DNA of 64,000 nucleotides from Pseudomonas ovata (GTDB lineage: Bacteria > Pseudomonadota > Gammaproteobacteria > Pseudomonadales > Pseudomonadaceae), in NCBI RefSeq assembly GCF_003131185.1, contig NZ_QFFU01000004.1:1-64000 (forward strand), read 5' to 3'. A model generated the notes under the pieces. That model saw only the letters and a program-made list of their open reading frames with translations, ran no database searches and was not told the DNA's origin. Below are positions 46,748 to 57,820 of the stretch, piece by piece. The position numbers and the translations under genes are program-made. Position 1 is the first letter of the stretch, and every line of letters begins with the position of its first letter.

Positions 46748-47521
46748 TCATGCAGGTTGCCTCTGGCCAAATGCACGGATCTTCACGCCTGCGTTGTGCA
46801 GGCAGTCTTTCAGGGTACGGGCGATGGCCACTGCATAAGGGCTGTCGCCGTGCACGCAGATAGAGTCGGCCTGCAGCGCGATCACACGCCCGTCCACCGA
46901 TTCGATCACACCCTCGTTGACCAGGCGCAGCATGCGTTGCGCAATCAGGTCAGCGTCGTGCAGTACCGCCCCTGGCCGCGAGCGTGACACCAGCGCGCCG
47001 TCGTCGGTGTAGGCACGGTCCGCGAAGGCCTCGGCCACGCATGACAGGCCGGCCTCACGGGCCCAGCCCAGCAACGGCGAATTGGCCAGGCCCACCAGCT
47101 TGAGCGCAGGGTCAAGGCGCAGCAGCGCCTCGATCACCGCCGCCGCCTGGACCGGGTCGCTGGCGATGGTGTTGTACAGCGCGCCGTGCGGCTTTACATA
47201 GCTCACCCGCGCCCCGACGCTGCGGGCCAGCCCTTGCAGGGCGCCAATCTGGTAGATCACATCGGCGGTCAGCTGTTCGGCCGGGATGTCCATGTTGCGC
47301 CGGCCGAAGCCGACCAGGTCCGGGTAGGCGACATGGGCACCGATGGCCACGCCGCGGGCGGCAGCAGCCTTGAGGGTGCGCAGGATCCCGGCAGGGTCGC
47401 CGGCATGAAAGCCGCAGGCCACGTTGGCACTGCTGACGAGTTCGAGGATCGCCGTATCGTCGCCCATGCTCCAGGCGCCGAAACTCTCGCCCAGGTCACT
47501 GTTGAGATCGATGGTTTGCAT
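46748..47521 (-). CDS. pxpA: 5-oxoprolinase subunit A (LamB/YcsF family)
   Basis: A 257-residue PxpA protein. The family signatures are [13 protein letters not shown] at the N-terminus, [14 protein letters not shown] (about residues 31–44) and [11 protein letters not shown] (about 105–115). In E. coli PxpA works with PxpB and PxpC to open 5-oxoproline to glutamate using ATP. GGAGA lies upstream of ATG 47521. It is preceded, with about 19 bases between, by a 32-residue ORF and followed by pxpBC and a biotin carboxylase. A GntR regulator is divergent and probably controls the operon. Confidence 0.93.
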   Translation of the reverse strand: MQTIDLNSDLGESFGAWSMGDDTAILELVSSANVACGFHAGDPAGILRTLKAAAARGVAIGAHVAYPDLVGFGRRNMDIPAEQLTADVIYQIGALQGLARSVGARVSYVKPHGALYNTIASDPVQAAAVIEALLRLDPALKLVGLANSPLLGWAREAGLSCVAEAFADRAYTDDGALVSRSRPGAVLHDADLIAQRMLRLVNEGVIESVDGRVIALQADSICVHGDSPYAVAIARTLKDCLHNAGVKIRAFGQRQPA

Positions 47522-47540
47522 GGTCAGGTCTCCGTTGGAA

Positions 47541-47639
47541 TCAGGCGGCGCCGATGAAGCCGACAGTGGCCATCATGAACATGGCCGCGATCAGAGAAGC
47601 TCTGTGTGCCTTTGTGAACTCACGGATGGTCTGTGTCAC
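47541..47639 (-). CDS. Possible 32-residue single-span membrane protein leading the pxp operon
   Basis: GTG at 47639 has AGGA eight bases upstream. The product starts [19 protein letters not shown], then a hydrophobic segment [13 protein letters not shown] up to the stop, so a charged N-terminal helix is followed by one short membrane span. The stop is 19 bases before pxpA, leaving exactly room for the pxpA ribosome site, as in an operon. It may be a real small protein or a leader peptide. No family is known to me. The ribosome site and spacing are the main support. Confidence 0.5.
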   Translation of the reverse strand: MTQTIREFTKAHRASLIAAMFMMATVGFIGAA

Positions 47640-47881
47640 GGCGTTCGTCCTGCGTGGGTAATGACTCACCTCAGCAATGAGCGTGCCATCACTCTACCAG
47701 CCAGGCTCAAGCGTAGGAAAATACTGACAATATTGTTGAACAATCAATATTAGATAGCATGACCATCTGCACCATATTGTTACCCTTTAACTCAGGCATG
47801 CTACTTAATGAAGCACGCTGCTTGCTACTGGCCAAGCGCTCAGGGAACATCAGCACGGCTTTTCTTATTTCTGGATCCCTA

Positions 47882-50027
<2,146 letters not shown>

Positions 50028-50040
50028 CGGCCGGACACCA

Positions 50041-50206
50041 GTAGGAGCGCGCTTGCCGGAATGCCGGACCACCGCGACCGAGTGCGCAGCGCTCGCAAAA
50101 TTTGTGCAACGCCACAAATTTGTGATTGCTAACACGCTAAAAATCTCGGAAACGCTGAAAATTTACGACTGCTAACGCAGCCGGTCGCGGGCAAGCGCGC
50201 TCCTAC
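50041..50206. repeat. REP/BIME element with a 15-bp insertion
   Basis: Opens GTAGGAGCGCGCTTGCC, then GGAATGCCGGACCAC interrupts the normal CGCGACC arm, and it closes GCGGGCAAGCGCGCTCCTAC. The centre carries extra AAATTTGTG/CACAAATTTG pairing. The remaining spacer to the PAAR gene (50207–50366) shows no further structure. Confidence 0.88.
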
Positions 50207-50366
50207 CGGGGGTGTCTTCAAGGTTCGTCAGCGGGCGGCGGGGCCACCGCTTACAAGGGCTTGTCTGATTTTTCCGTAGGACCTTTCCTTAAACACCCAG
50301 GTGCATCCCCGACCCGGCTATTTCCACCTAGCATTCGCTGCTCCAACCCACAAAGGAGCAGTGCCC

Positions 50367-50762
50367 ATGCCATTTTTAGTCAGGGAAGGCGATTCCACCA
50401 CCACCGGCGGTTTTGTGCTGGTCGCCTCCGCCACGGAGGTCATCGACCTGCGCCGGGTCGCGCGCATGGGGGACCCGGTATGGTGCCCGGCGTGCAAACG
50501 CGTCGGGTTCATCGCCCAGGGCAATCCGACCTGGATCGACGAGCAGGTCGCCGTGGCCACCCACGGGCATCAGGTGCAATGCGGCTGCAAGCCGGGCACT
50601 CACAGCGTGCAGGCCTCCCAGGAGCATTTCCAGGCCGACATGGAGGCGAGCATCGCCATCCCCGACGACATGGCCGAGGCGGCACGTGTCCAGGCCGAGC
50701 AACTGACCCTTTCGATCAAGGACGGCACGTTCAACTCACGGCTGTTCCGCCCTATCGCCTGA
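50367..50762 (+). CDS. Orphan PAAR-domain protein (type VI secretion spike tip)
   Basis: A 131-residue protein from ATG 50367, which has AAGGAG upstream. The PAAR fold covers about residues 5–90: it starts REGDSTTTGGFV and contains a zinc-type Cys/His set (WCPAC, THGHQVQCGC). PAAR proteins cap the VgrG spike of type VI secretion systems. The remaining 40 residues are helical and too short for an effector domain. No VgrG, Hcp or effector/immunity gene lies nearby, so it is an orphan tip. It converges on the ParA-like gene. Confidence 0.87.
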   Translation: MPFLVREGDSTTTGGFVLVASATEVIDLRRVARMGDPVWCPACKRVGFIAQGNPTWIDEQVAVATHGHQVQCGCKPGTHSVQASQEHFQADMEASIAIPDDMAEAARVQAEQLTLSIKDGTFNSRLFRPIA

Positions 50763-50782
50763 CCCGCCTGGCGCAGGGCCTG

Positions 50783-51562
50783 TCAGTCCTGCGCGTGGGT
50801 CTCCAGGTAATGATGCAGCTCCACGAACTGCTGCGTCAGCTTGTGCCGCGGGTCCATGTGCACCAGGGGCAGGTTGACCTGGTGCGACTCGCGCATCTTG
50901 ACCGAGGCGCTCAGGTACACCGGCAGCACCGGCAGGCCCTCGGCAATCAGTTCGTCAAGCATCTGCCTGGGCAGGCTGGCACGGGGCTGGAACTGGTTGA
51001 CGATGATGCCTTCGACCTGAAGGTCCTCGTTATGGTCCTCCTTGAGGTCTTCCAGCTCGCGGATCAGGCCATACAGGGCCTGGCGTGAAAAGCTGTCGCA
51101 ATCGAACGGGATCAACACCTTGTGGGCGGCAATCAGGGCCGAGACCGCATAGAAGTTCAGCGCCGGCGGCGTATCGATGTAGATCCGCTCGTAATCCTCA
51201 TCCAGCGCGTCGAGCAGTTTGCGCAGTTTGTTGATCTTGTGCTTGGCCTCGAGCTTGGGTTGCAGCTCGGCCAGTTCGGCCGTGGCCGTGATCACATGCA
51301 GGTTGTCATACGGCGTTTCATGGATGTCCACATGGTTCTTGCGGGCGAACGGCGCCGAGGACAGCGTGTTCTTGAAAAACTCGGCAATGCCCATCGGAAT
51401 ATCGTCGCCGGTCAGGCCGGTGAGGTACTGAGTCGAGTTGGCCTGGGAATCAAGATCGATCAGCAGTGTCCTATAGCCCTCGTTGGCGCTGACTGCTGCC
51501 AGATTGCAAGCGATGCTGGATTTACCCACACCGCCTTTCTGATTGAACACCACGCGACGCAT
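50783..51562 (-). CDS. Orphan ParA-family ATPase
   Basis: A 259-residue P-loop ATPase of the ParA/MinD/Soj group from ATG 51562, with GGGAGG upstream. The deviant Walker A is NQKGGVGKSSIACNLA (residues 6–21), the Walker A-prime LLIDLDSQANST and the Walker B YIDTPPALN. There is no ParB gene beside it, so it is not a chromosome-partition pair; orphan ParA proteins position protein clusters such as chemoreceptors. It is divergent from the aryl polyene operon. No function is claimed. Confidence 0.85.
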   Translation of the reverse strand: MRRVVFNQKGGVGKSSIACNLAAVSANEGYRTLLIDLDSQANSTQYLTGLTGDDIPMGIAEFFKNTLSSAPFARKNHVDIHETPYDNLHVITATAELAELQPKLEAKHKINKLRKLLDALDEDYERIYIDTPPALNFYAVSALIAAHKVLIPFDCDSFSRQALYGLIRELEDLKEDHNEDLQVEGIIVNQFQPRASLPRQMLDELIAEGLPVLPVYLSASVKMRESHQVNLPLVHMDPRHKLTQQFVELHHYLETHAQD

Positions 51563-51893
51563 GGATTGACCTCCCTGATAGGTAAAAAGCTGTAACAGGC
51601 CAGTTTGGCCAGACAAACCGATCAAGTCTAGGCGATGTATGTGACAAGTTCATGAACACGCAAGAACAGGGTGCGGTTGCAGCGATATGACTGCAATCAC
51701 ACGCGAACAGTGCTGTCCTGAGGTGCCCTTCAGTCGGAAACAGCGAAGCGGCGCACAGATAATGTGTAACAAATTTGCTACCGGCCACCCCCATCAGGAT
51801 AATGCGCGCACTCGGTCAAAAGTCGCGCCAGGGTCGGTGTCGTTCCGGTGTCTCGGTAACGAAAGTCAGCCCGCAGGGGCGGGAAGAAAATCT
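51563..51893. other. ParA–APE divergent spacer
   Basis: About 330 bases without a supported gene. It holds the parA ribosome site at its left end, the candidate promoter at 51775–51803 and the TTG start region at its right end. The in-frame extension upstream of 51894 is open but lacks family similarity. Confidence 0.6.
51775..51803 (+). promoter_or_regulatory. Candidate sigma-70 promoter of the aryl polyene operon
   Basis: TTGCTA (51775–51780) and GATAAT (51798–51803) are separated by 17 bases, close to the TTGACA/TATAAT consensus. They lie about 90 bases before the first gene of the operon in the 331-base divergent spacer. No operator was recognised. This is a pattern match only. Confidence 0.45.
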
Positions 51894-52625
51894 TTGATCA
51901 CGTTCAACATCGCACAATGGCGTGCCTGGGCTCCAGGCCTGGCAAGCGCGGATGACTGGCACCAGTGGAGCCGGAATCCGACCTTGCTGCCGGCCAGCGA
52001 CGAGGCCCCCGACGTCTCGTTCCTGCCGGCCATGCAACGGCGCCGCCTGGGGCGCATGGCGCGCATGGCCTTTGCCGTGGGCTGGCCGCTGGCAGAAGGC
52101 TACGAGCCGTTGCCGCTGGTGTTCGTGTCCCGGCATGGCGAGACACCGCGAACCTTCGACATCCTGCGCGACCTGGCCGCCGACGAGCCGCTGTCACCGA
52201 CCCAGTTCAGCCTGTCGGTGCATAACGCCGTCATCGGCCTGTGGTCGATCATGCGCGGTTCCACCGCTGAAATGACCGCCCTGGCGGCCGCCGGTGACGG
52301 CCTGGAGCATGGTGTGTTCGAAGCCGCGACCCTGCTGGCCGAGGGCGCCCCCGCCGTGCTGCTGGTGGTCACCGAGGAACAGCCGCCGGTGGCCTATGCC
52401 CAGTGGATCGACGACGTGCCCTTTCCTTACGCCGTCGGCCTGTTGCTCACGCCCGGCAACAACTGGCAACTGACCTTGAACGCCGACGCACAGCCGGGTG
52501 CACAGCCCGTGGCAGCCCCGCGCTGGCCGCATGCGCTGAACCTGCTGCAAGCGCTCAATACCGGGCAATCCGCCTGCCAACATCCGTGGAACAAGCGTTT
52601 ATGGAACTGGCAACGCAAGCACTGA
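51894..52625 (+). CDS. ApeC-like ketosynthase chain-length factor (PF13723-type)
   Basis: A 243-residue protein related to the N-terminal half of beta-ketoacyl synthases, the short chain-length-factor partner found in aryl polyene clusters. The start TTG 51894 gives ITFNIAQWRAWAPGLASADDW, the family N-terminus, and has GGGAAG upstream; more upstream in-frame codons lack homology. Segments FLPAMQRRRLGRMARMAFAVG and PTQFSLSVHNAVIGLWSIMR are typical. The active-site Cys position is not seen, as expected for a chain-length factor. It overlaps the next gene by 25 bases. The partner ketosynthase should lie beyond the window. Confidence 0.82.
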   Translation: MITFNIAQWRAWAPGLASADDWHQWSRNPTLLPASDEAPDVSFLPAMQRRRLGRMARMAFAVGWPLAEGYEPLPLVFVSRHGETPRTFDILRDLAADEPLSPTQFSLSVHNAVIGLWSIMRGSTAEMTALAAAGDGLEHGVFEAATLLAEGAPAVLLVVTEEQPPVAYAQWIDDVPFPYAVGLLLTPGNNWQLTLNADAQPGAQPVAAPRWPHALNLLQALNTGQSACQHPWNKRLWNWQRKH

Positions 52626-53413
52626 ACAAGGGCCGTGACGCCTATTACTGGCGGTTGCTGGCCACCGCGATCAGCTTTGTCCTGTTCGGTATAGGCGGCC
52701 TGTGCCTGCGCCTGCTGGTATTCCCGTTGCTGGCCTGCCTGCCGGGCGACCAGGCCTGCCACCAGCGCCGTGGCCGGCGCACCATCAGCTGGCTGTTCTG
52801 GCGGTTCATCCGCCTGATGGCGCGCATGGGCGTGCTCACCTATGACGTGCGCGGCGCCGAAAAACTCGGCCGCCCGGGGCAGATGATCATCGCCAACCAT
52901 CCTTCGCTGATCGACGTGGTGTTTCTCATCGGGCTGGTGCGCGACGCCAATTGCGTGGTCAAGCGCAGCCTCTGGGACAACCCCTGCACCCGCGGCCCGG
53001 TGCGCACCGCAGGTTATGTCAGCAACGACGGCAGCATGGACATGCTCGACCTTACCGTGGCAGGCCTGCAGGCAGGCCAGACGCTGATCATCTTTCCCGA
53101 AGGCACCCGCACCACGCCAGGCCAGGCACCGGCCTTTCACCGGGGCGCGGCCGCCATTGCCCTGCGCGGGGCACGCATGATCACGCCGGTGACCATCAAG
53201 GTCAGCCCCACCACGCTGACCAAGGCCGAACCCTGGTACCGCATACCGCAGCGCCGCGTACATTTCAGCCTGACCGTGGGCGCCGACATCGACCCACAGA
53301 CCTTTGCCGTGCTTGGCCCGGCGCCTCTGGCGTCGCGCAAACTCAACGATTACCTGCATGACTATTTCATCAAGGAGCTCGCCGCAGATGAGCGATCTAC
53401 ACCGGGACATTAA
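52601..53413 (+). CDS. 1-acyl-glycerol-3-phosphate-type acyltransferase of the APE operon
   Basis: A 270-residue membrane-bound LPLAT/PlsC-type acyltransferase. One membrane span (about 22–45) precedes the catalytic NHPSLID (His100, Asp105) and FPEGTR (165–170). It starts inside the preceding gene, and its own end overlaps the first ACP gene by 26 bases, so translation is coupled. In aryl polyene clusters such enzymes are thought to move the polyene or an acyl group onto a lipid anchor. A longer in-frame start at 52403 lies fully inside the previous gene and is not used. Confidence 0.87.
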   Translation: MELATQALNKGRDAYYWRLLATAISFVLFGIGGLCLRLLVFPLLACLPGDQACHQRRGRRTISWLFWRFIRLMARMGVLTYDVRGAEKLGRPGQMIIANHPSLIDVVFLIGLVRDANCVVKRSLWDNPCTRGPVRTAGYVSNDGSMDMLDLTVAGLQAGQTLIIFPEGTRTTPGQAPAFHRGAAAIALRGARMITPVTIKVSPTTLTKAEPWYRIPQRRVHFSLTVGADIDPQTFAVLGPAPLASRKLNDYLHDYFIKELAADERSTPGH

Positions 53414-53648
53414 GCAACTGATCATCGACGCACTGGGGCTGGAAGACATCAGCACCCAGGACATCGGCAACGACCAGATCCTGTTCGGCGAAGGCCTGGG
53501 CCTGGACTCGGTCGACGCCCTGGAGCTGGGCCTGGCCATCCAGAAGCGCTACGGCATCAAGATCGACGCCGACGCCAAGGACACCCGTTCGCACTTCACC
53601 AGCGTCGACAGCCTCGCGGCCTTCGTCAGCGCCCGACAACCGGCCTGA
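53388..53648 (+). CDS. Acyl carrier protein 1 of the APE operon
   Basis: An 86-residue acyl carrier protein. The phosphopantetheine serine is Ser41 in GLDSVDALEL. Helix 1 (DLHRDIKQLIIDAL) and the acidic surface are typical. ATG 53388 has AAGGAG upstream and lies within the end of the preceding acyltransferase gene. Two ACPs in tandem is the usual layout in aryl polyene clusters (ApeE/ApeF type), where one carries the growing chain. Confidence 0.92.
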   Translation: MSDLHRDIKQLIIDALGLEDISTQDIGNDQILFGEGLGLDSVDALELGLAIQKRYGIKIDADAKDTRSHFTSVDSLAAFVSARQPA

Positions 53649-53657
53649 GAACTGATC

Positions 53658-53912
53658 ATGCAAACCCGTGAAGACATCTTCGAAACCCTGCGCAGCGCCC
53701 TGGTCGAGCTGTTCGAAATCGAACCGGAGCGCGTCACCCTGGACGCCAACCTGTACCAGGACCTGGAAATCGACAGCATTGATGCGGTGGACCTGATCGA
53801 CCACATCAAGCGCAAGACCGGGAAAAAGATCGCCGCCGATGAGTTCAAGTCGGTGCGCACGGTCAATGACGTGGTCGAAGCGGTCTACCGGCTGGTCAAC
53901 GCCGCCGCATGA
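53658..53912 (+). CDS. Acyl carrier protein 2 of the APE operon
   Basis: An 84-residue acyl carrier protein with the phosphopantetheine serine Ser40 in EIDSIDAVDL. It starts nine bases after ACP 1 and overlaps the next membrane-protein gene by four bases (ATGA). Its sequence differs clearly from ACP 1, so the two are not a recent duplication and probably have separate roles, such as starter loading and chain elongation. Confidence 0.92.
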   Translation: MQTREDIFETLRSALVELFEIEPERVTLDANLYQDLEIDSIDAVDLIDHIKRKTGKKIAADEFKSVRTVNDVVEAVYRLVNAAA

Positions 53913-54454
53913 AGCGGCTGATCGGCCTGCTGCTGGTGCTGGCAGGCGTGCTCTACCCGTTTGCCGTGTACGCAGGCCTTGAGCATTTCGCGCCCTGGCA
54001 GTTCGCGTTGCTGCTCGGCAGCCTGTGGCTGGCCCGCGCCCTGACCGGCGAGCGCCGCCCCGGCAGCCTGGCGATGGCCTTGGTGGCCTTGGGCTTCTGC
54101 CTGCTGCTGGCACTGCTCGACAGCCCGCTGCTGCTGCGCTGGTACCCGGTGCTGATCAGCGCCTTCATGCTGTGCCTGTTCGGCGCCAGCCTGATGCGCG
54201 GCATGCCGATCGTCGAGCGTCTGGCACGGTTGAGCGAGCCCGACCTGCCCGAGGTCGCGGTGCGTTACACACGCCAGGTGACCGGGGTGTGGTGTGCGTT
54301 TTTCCTCGGCAACGGCCTGATCGCCGCCAGCCTGACCCTGTGGGCACCGCTGCACTGGTGGGCGCTGTACACCGGGCTGATTTCCTATGGATTGATGGGC
54401 CTGCTGTTCGCAGGCGAATGGACGGTCCGCCGGCGTGTCAGAGGCGGCGCATAA
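53909..54454 (+). CDS. COG4648-type integral membrane protein of the APE operon
   Basis: A 181-residue inner-membrane protein with about five to six spans (FAVYAGLEHFAPWQFALLLGSLWLARAL, LLLRWYPVLISAFMLCLFGASLM, VWCAFFLGNGLIAASLTLW). Proteins of this type regularly lie between the ACPs and the ligase gene in aryl polyene clusters. Function is unknown; the Arg/His-rich loops and small size suggest a lipid-related role, but this is inference. It overlaps ACP 2 by four bases and ends three bases before the ligase gene. Confidence 0.82.
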   Translation: MKRLIGLLLVLAGVLYPFAVYAGLEHFAPWQFALLLGSLWLARALTGERRPGSLAMALVALGFCLLLALLDSPLLLRWYPVLISAFMLCLFGASLMRGMPIVERLARLSEPDLPEVAVRYTRQVTGVWCAFFLGNGLIAASLTLWAPLHWWALYTGLISYGLMGLLFAGEWTVRRRVRGGA

Positions 54455-54457
54455 AAA

Positions 54458-56149
54458 ATGAATGACATGAACTGGTTGAATCTTGAACACCTGCTGCTTG
54501 ACCCTCGACCCGACCGCCTGCTGTGCCCGCAGCCGGCGCTGAGCCATGCGCAGTTCTGCGCCCAGGCCCTGAGCGCCGCCGCCGGCCTGCAAGCGCGGGG
54601 CGTGCAGCGCCTGGCCGTGCACTTGGACGATGCCGGCGACCTGGCCATTGCGCTGTTCGCGGCCTGGCGCGCCGGCGTCAGCGTGCTGCTGCCATCGGAC
54701 CTGCAAGACCAGACCCGCGAGCGCTGGAACCCGCAGGTCGACCTGTGGCTCAGCGAGCAGCCGGGCGATGCACGCCTGGCCGACCTGCTGCAGGCGCCCC
54801 TGGCCCCGGCGGCATTGGACCTGGACGCCTGCCAGTTGAGCCTGTGCACCTCCGGTTCCAGCGGCGAACCCAAGCGCATCGACAAGCGCCTGCGCCAGCT
54901 GGACAACGAAGTGCGCGGCCTGGAACGCCTGTGGGGCGCCGGACTGGGCGATGCCTGCATCATCGGCAGCGTCGCGGCCCAGCATATCTACGGCTTGCTG
55001 TTCCGGGTGCTGTGGCCGTTGTGCGCCGGGCGGCCGTGGGTGCGCCGGCAACTGCCGTTCCCCGAGGACCTGCAACGCGCCAGCGCCGAGCACCGTGCCT
55101 TTGCCTGGGTGGCCAGTCCAGCGCTGCTCAAGCGCATGGGCGACAACCTCGACTGGCCGGCACTGGGCGCGGTGCGCCGGGTGTTTTCCTCCGGCGGTGC
55201 CCTGCCTGAAGAGGCCGCCGCAAGCCTGCAGCAGCGCCTGGGCCAGTGGCCGACCGAAATTTTCGGCAGCTCCGAGACCGGCGGCATTGCCTGGCGCCAG
55301 GGCCAGGCGCTGTGGCAGGCCTTCGAGGGCGTGCAATTGTCGCAGGACAGCGACGGTGCCTTGCAGGTGCGCTCCTCCTATCTGCCGGCCGGCCATGTCG
55401 AACCGACCGCCGACGCCGCCCGCTTCGAAGCCGATGGCCGCTTTGCCCTGCTCGGCCGGCTGGACCGTATCGTCAAGCTGGAAGAAAAGCGTATTGCCCT
55501 GCCGGCCCTGGAACAGGCGCTGGCCGGCCATCCGTTCGTCAGCGAGGCGCGCCTGGGCGTGGTGCAGGAGCGCCGTGCCTCGCTGGGCGCGCTGGTGGTG
55601 CTCAGCGACAGCGGCCTGCATGCCTTGCGCAACCACGGCCGGCGCGCCCTGACCGGGACCCTGCGCCAGCACCTGGGCGGCCATTGCGAGCCCCTGGCCC
55701 TGCCACGGCGCTGGCGCCTGTTGTTGCAATTGCCGCTCAACGCCCAGGGCAAGCTGCCCCAGGCGCACGTTGAGGCCTTGCTGGCGGCACCGCGCGGCAA
55801 GGGCCCGGAGGTGCTGGGCCAACAGACGCTGGACGATACCTTGCACCTGGCGCTGCAAGTGCCGCCGGACCTGGCGTATTTCACTGGGCACTTCCCGAAA
55901 GTGCCGGTGCTGCCCGGTGTGGTCCAGGTCGACTGGGCCATGCAGCTGGGCCAGCGCCTGCTGGCGCTGCCGCCACGCTTTGCCGGCATGGAAGTGCTCA
56001 AGTTCCAGCAACTGGTGCGCCCCGGCGATCGCCTGAACCTGACCCTGCGCTTCGATGCCGTGCGCGGCAAACTGTATTTTGCCTACCACAACCAGGAACA
56101 GGCGCCCTGTTCCAGTGGCAGGCTCCTGCTGGAGCACGACCATGCATAA
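54458..56149 (+). CDS. Aryl/acyl-ACP ligase fused to a hotdog dehydratase
   Basis: A 563-residue two-domain protein. Residues 1–440 form an ANL-type adenylating ligase (P-loop [41 protein letters not shown]). Residues 455–563 form a FabA/FabZ-like hotdog domain with His478 in [14 protein letters not shown]. In characterised aryl polyene pathways the ligase (ApeH) loads the aromatic starter on an ACP and a separate dehydratase (ApeI) acts on the chain; here both are one chain. The protein-coding end overlaps the glycosyltransferase gene by eight bases. Confidence 0.85.
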   Translation: MNDMNWLNLEHLLLDPRPDRLLCPQPALSHAQFCAQALSAAAGLQARGVQRLAVHLDDAGDLAIALFAAWRAGVSVLLPSDLQDQTRERWNPQVDLWLSEQPGDARLADLLQAPLAPAALDLDACQLSLCTSGSSGEPKRIDKRLRQLDNEVRGLERLWGAGLGDACIIGSVAAQHIYGLLFRVLWPLCAGRPWVRRQLPFPEDLQRASAEHRAFAWVASPALLKRMGDNLDWPALGAVRRVFSSGGALPEEAAASLQQRLGQWPTEIFGSSETGGIAWRQGQALWQAFEGVQLSQDSDGALQVRSSYLPAGHVEPTADAARFEADGRFALLGRLDRIVKLEEKRIALPALEQALAGHPFVSEARLGVVQERRASLGALVVLSDSGLHALRNHGRRALTGTLRQHLGGHCEPLALPRRWRLLLQLPLNAQGKLPQAHVEALLAAPRGKGPEVLGQQTLDDTLHLALQVPPDLAYFTGHFPKVPVLPGVVQVDWAMQLGQRLLALPPRFAGMEVLKFQQLVRPGDRLNLTLRFDAVRGKLYFAYHNQEQAPCSSGRLLLEHDHA

Positions 56150-56894
56150 GCCCTGCGCGGTGATCCCGGTGTTCGACCACGAGCGCGCCGTGCCGCATGT
56201 GGTCAAGGCCCTGCGCGACGCCGGCCTGCCCTGTGTGCTGGTCGACGACGCCAGCAGCCCGGCCTGTGCGCAGGTGTTGCAACAACTGGCCACCGAGGAG
56301 GGCGTGTACCTGATCCGCCTGCCGGTCAACCAGGGCAAGGGCGGCGCGGTGATGGCCGGCTTTCATGAGGCCGCCCACCTGGGGTTCAGCCATGCGTTGC
56401 AGGTCGACGCCGATGGCCAGCACGACCTCGGCGACATCGGCCGCTTTCTCGAACAGTCACGCCAGCACCCGCAGGCGCTGATCTGCGGCTACCCGCAATA
56501 CGACGCCAGCGTGCCCAAGGGCCGGCTGTATGCGCGTTACCTGACCCATGTCTGGGTGTGGATCAACACCGTGTCGCTGCACATTCGCGACTCGATGTGC
56601 GGTTTTCGCGTCTACCCGCTGGCACCGGTGCTCCAGCTGATCAAGGCGGTCAATCTGGGCCGGCGCATGGATTTCGACACCGAGATCCTGGTGCGCCTGT
56701 CGTGGCGTGGCCAGCCGATGCACTGGCTGCCGACCAAGGTGCATTACCCGCAGGACGGCCTGTCGCACTTTCGCCTGTTCCATGACAACGCACTGATCTC
56801 CGGCATGCACACCAAGCTCTTCTTCGGCATGTTGTTGCGCCTGCCGGTGCTGCTGTGGCGCAAGCTCCCGCTGCTCCACAAGGCCCGCACATGA
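56142..56894 (+). CDS. Family 2 glycosyltransferase of the APE operon
   Basis: A 250-residue GT-A fold glycosyltransferase. It starts [17 protein letters not shown], and the nucleotide-sugar and metal motifs are LVDDASSP (DD near residue 41) and the DXD-like VDADGQHD (near 92). A single hydrophobic stretch at the C-terminus (LFFGMLLRLPVLLWRKL) may tie it to the membrane. It resembles dolichol-phosphate-mannose-synthase-like enzymes. The gene overlaps both neighbours, by eight and four bases. It probably links a sugar in the lipid anchor of the aryl polyene. Confidence 0.86.
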   Translation: MHKPCAVIPVFDHERAVPHVVKALRDAGLPCVLVDDASSPACAQVLQQLATEEGVYLIRLPVNQGKGGAVMAGFHEAAHLGFSHALQVDADGQHDLGDIGRFLEQSRQHPQALICGYPQYDASVPKGRLYARYLTHVWVWINTVSLHIRDSMCGFRVYPLAPVLQLIKAVNLGRRMDFDTEILVRLSWRGQPMHWLPTKVHYPQDGLSHFRLFHDNALISGMHTKLFFGMLLRLPVLLWRKLPLLHKART

Positions 56895-57820
56895 GCCTGC
56901 CGCCCGACGAAAAGCACTGGGCCGACCGCCAGGAGCGCGGCAGCTTCGTGCTGATGAAACTTACCGCCTGGGGCGTGCGCGTACTCGGCCGACGCCTGCT
57001 CAGCCCCGTGCTGTATGGCATCGTGCTGTACTTCTTCATTTTCGGCCGCACCGCCCGGCGCAGCATCCACGAGTACCAGCAGCGCCTGGCGCACTGGAGC
57101 GGCCAGCCCGAACTGCGCCCCACCACCGCACGGGTGTTCCGTCAGTTCATGGCGTTTGCCGAAGCCCTGCTCGACAAGCTCGACGTCTGGAACGGCAAGC
57201 TGCGCATCGAACAGATCCGCATCGTCGACCCGGCCTTGCTGCGCACCCAGCTACGGGGCGCGCGCGGGCAGATGCTGGTCGGCGCGCACCTGGGCAACCT
57301 TGAGGTGTGCCGGGCGCTGGCCGAACTGGGCGAGAAGGTCACCATGAACGTGCTGGTGCACACCAAGCATGCCGAGCGCTTCAATCGCCTGCTGGGCGAG
57401 GCCGGCGCCACCAACCTGCGCCTGGTACAGGTCAGCGAGCTGGATCCGGCGATCATGCTGCAACTGAGCCAGCGCCTGGACGACGGCGAGTGGCTGGCAA
57501 TTGCCGGCGACCGCGTGCCCTTGCATGGCGGGCGCCATGTGCAGGCGGACTTTCTCGGCGCACCGGCGGCCTTTCCGCAAGGGCCGTGGCTGCTGGCCGG
57601 GTTGCTCAAGTGCCCGGTCAACCTGTTTTTCTGCCTCAAGGACGCCCAGGGCTACCGGGTGATCCTGGAGCCGTTCACCGAGGCGGTGCAATGGAAGCGC
57701 AGCGACCGCGCCGAGGTCATCGCCCACTGGGCGGCGCGCTACGCCGAGCGCCTGGCGCACTACTGCCTGCAAGCCCCGCAGCAGTGGTTCAATTTCTACC
57801 CTTTCTGGAAGCAGCGATGA
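56891..57820 (+). CDS. LpxL/HtrB-like acyltransferase of the APE operon
   Basis: A 309-residue acyltransferase of the lipid A late-acyltransferase (LpxL/HtrB) superfamily. The catalytic H-x4-E motif is His133 and Glu138 in GAHLGNLEV, and one membrane span lies at about 36–52. The usual family core DRVPLHGGRHVQADFLGAPAAFP follows. It overlaps the glycosyltransferase gene by four bases (ATGA) and the ammonia-lyase gene by four. It likely adds an acyl chain to the glycolipid part of the product. Confidence 0.87.
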   Translation: MSLPPDEKHWADRQERGSFVLMKLTAWGVRVLGRRLLSPVLYGIVLYFFIFGRTARRSIHEYQQRLAHWSGQPELRPTTARVFRQFMAFAEALLDKLDVWNGKLRIEQIRIVDPALLRTQLRGARGQMLVGAHLGNLEVCRALAELGEKVTMNVLVHTKHAERFNRLLGEAGATNLRLVQVSELDPAIMLQLSQRLDDGEWLAIAGDRVPLHGGRHVQADFLGAPAAFPQGPWLLAGLLKCPVNLFFCLKDAQGYRVILEPFTEAVQWKRSDRAEVIAHWAARYAERLAHYCLQAPQQWFNFYPFWKQR

